From assembly GCA_020056515.1 (NCBI GenBank), contig JAGVHP010000045.1:1-15065 (forward strand): DNA of 15,065 bases. The letters are read 5' to 3'. Below the pieces are notes generated by a model. That model searched no databases. It saw nothing but the letters and a program-made list of their open reading frames with translations, and had not been told where the DNA came from. Made by a program: the position numbers and the translations under genes. Below are positions 14,372 through 15,065 of the stretch, in pieces (position 1 is the stretch's first letter; every line of letters begins with the position of its first letter). This stretch comes from Candidatus Shapirobacteria bacterium (GTDB lineage Bacteria; Patescibacteriota; Microgenomatia; UBA12405).

Positions 14372-14404
14372 TTTCTTGAGTTTTTCTTGAGTATTTCCTT
14401 GTTA
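14372..14404 (+). repeat. Three tandem 11-bp direct repeats overlapping the -35 region
   Basis: Units at 14372-14382 and 14383-14393 are TTTCTTGAGT(T/A), identical in ten of eleven bases. A third, degenerate unit (TTTCCTTGTTA, 14394-14404) follows in register and contains the -35 hexamer of the downstream promoter. The spacing is close to one helical turn, so a regulator could bind the same DNA face three times. Confidence 0.6.
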
Positions 14405-14427
14405 CCTTTTTAGTTATAGGATATAAT
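14399..14427 (+). promoter_or_regulatory. Sigma-70-type promoter for the ORF at the right edge
   Basis: TTGTTA (14399-14404) is separated by exactly 17 bases from a perfect TATAAT (14422-14427). Transcription should begin near 14434, which is the first base of the ATA proposed as start codon. It is the best promoter match in the window, in a short intergenic region between divergent genes. Confidence 0.7.
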
Positions 14428-14433
14428 TCCAAT

Positions 14434-15065
14434 ATAAAAATCAACTTTGTTTCTTCTTCCGATAATACCCTAGAAGCCCAATACATCTGTTTTCTGGCCA
14501 AATCGATTTCATTAGGTTACTACCAACAAGGAAACTATTTTGTCCTCCCTAAACTCATAAAGGGTAATCCCAACATCGTCTATTTTCCAGATTTTAAATT
14601 CTCCCGTACCTTCTGGCGATTAATTAATTCTTGCTCTTGCCGCAACTTTGATTCTCAATTTCCCCCTCTTGCTGTTGCCGAAGTTCAAAACCATCTTAGC
14701 AAACTTCCCGACCAATACATTACGGAAAAAAAATTAATTATCAATAATTGGCAAAATATTGAAAAAGATTTCTTTAACAATATTTCGGCTTTTCTCAAAT
14801 TAGACGACGTCATAAAAAGTATTGCCAGCTTCAATATTCTTTTAACTCCCTACGGCACCTCCAGCTCGTTTCATCCACCCCGAAAGGGGAAGAGGTTGAA
14901 GTTAACCCAAACATCCCGAATCGACTTTCCTGTCGGCAATATTATTGATGGAATCCTACAAAATCTATATATAATCAAGACTTGGAATGGTGGTGAAATC
15001 AATGATAAAAAATTTATCGACAGAATGGAAACGATCAGATTTCTCCTTCAAAACACCATCTTTTC
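14434..15065 (+). CDS. Unrecognised protein, 3' truncated, with possible ATA start
   Basis: An open frame runs uninterrupted from 14380 to the window end (about 210 codons from 14434). No in-frame ATG, GTG or TTG exists before about base 14896, so I place the start at ATA 14434, exactly six bases after a perfect TATAAT. The product would begin with KINFVSSSDNTLEAQYICFL after the initiator, like a normal cytosolic N-terminus. It contains NIVYFPDFKF (about 44-53) and LLTPYGTSSSFHPP (about 136-149). No signal peptide or membrane helix is apparent. I do not recognise a family. Codon use and C-rich third positions match the other + strand genes, so it is likely real coding DNA. An inactive start through mutation, or a sequencing error turning ATG into ATA, is possible. 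Confidence 0.6.
   Translation, partial: MKINFVSSSDNTLEAQYICFLAKSISLGYYQQGNYFVLPKLIKGNPNIVYFPDFKFSRTFWRLINSCSCRNFDSQFPPLAVAEVQNHLSKLPDQYITEKKLIINNWQNIEKDFFNNISAFLKLDDVIKSIASFNILLTPYGTSSSFHPPRKGKRLKLTQTSRIDFPVGNIIDGILQNLYIIKTWNGGEINDKKFIDRMETIRFLLQNTIF

Larger units (their letters stand above)
14325..14433. other. Divergent intergenic region
   Basis: About 109 bases separate the divergent starts of the minus-strand small ORF and the right-edge ORF. It holds the iterons and the promoter described separately. On the minus strand a TACAAT box is present about 24 bases before the ATG, but without a good -35. Confidence 0.6.

Noticed and set aside
14878..14889. Perfect CCCC-GAAA-GGGG hairpin with a GNRA tetraloop
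   Set aside because: The stem is only four pairs, does not extend, has no T tract, and lies inside an open coding frame; most likely a coding coincidence.
1..15065. CRISPR arrays, tRNA/rRNA genes, insertion sequences, att sites
   Set aside because: No regularly spaced repeats, tRNA-like cloverleaf, rRNA sequence, transposase motifs or terminal inverted repeats were seen on either strand.

Overview
The window reads as one continuous stretch of a bacterial cell-surface polysaccharide locus. All confident genes but one are on the + strand, and most overlap their neighbours by 4 to 31 bases. Several traits suggest a Candidate Phyla Radiation (Patescibacteria) genome, probably of the Microgenomates group. 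These are a DUF4012 protein directly after a polysaccharide gene run, a Pro/Thr-rich extracytoplasmic linker, a short RecO (188 aa), a NYN-domain nuclease, very tight packing, and no convincing Shine-Dalgarno sequence before any gene. TGA ends many of the genes, so the code is table 11, not the Gracilibacteria/Absconditabacteria code. The lineage is an inference from gene content; no rRNA is present to test it.

Layout. Bases 2-124 are the tail of an unrecognised upstream gene. From 132 to 7145 there is an overlapping chain: hexapeptide O-acetyltransferase, a small two-TM protein of unknown function, a GT2 glycosyltransferase, an O-antigen-ligase/polymerase-like membrane protein, a membrane-embedded GT39/GT83-type glycosyltransferase, a GT4-like glycosyltransferase carrying a G9 tract, and a second GT2. 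A NYN-domain protein (7142-7690) of different base composition interrupts the chain. Sugar assembly genes resume at 7732: two GT4 enzymes, a mannose-1-phosphate guanylyltransferase (GDP-mannose supply), and a polyprenyl-phosphate sugar-1-phosphate transferase (chain initiation). After a 17-base gap with a candidate promoter come a DUF4012 membrane-anchored protein and recO, which overlaps it. A small minus-strand ORF is convergent with recO. A divergent, 3'-truncated + strand ORF with no ATG/GTG/TTG start runs off the window end behind a good promoter and short 11-bp direct repeats.

How it may work together (inference from families). The initiating transferase loads a sugar phosphate onto the lipid carrier. 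The cytosolic GT2/GT4 enzymes extend it, some using GDP-mannose. The acetyltransferase decorates it. The membrane GT39/83-like and ligase/polymerase-like proteins act on lipid-linked sugars on the outer face of the membrane. The DUF4012 protein is a candidate for final attachment or handling at the envelope. No flippase is seen in the window.

The least ordinary items are the possible leaderless gene starts (a -10 box exactly six bases before the start), the ATA-start ORF with its iterons, the poly-G tract in a glycosyltransferase, and the NYN gene in the middle of the sugar operon.
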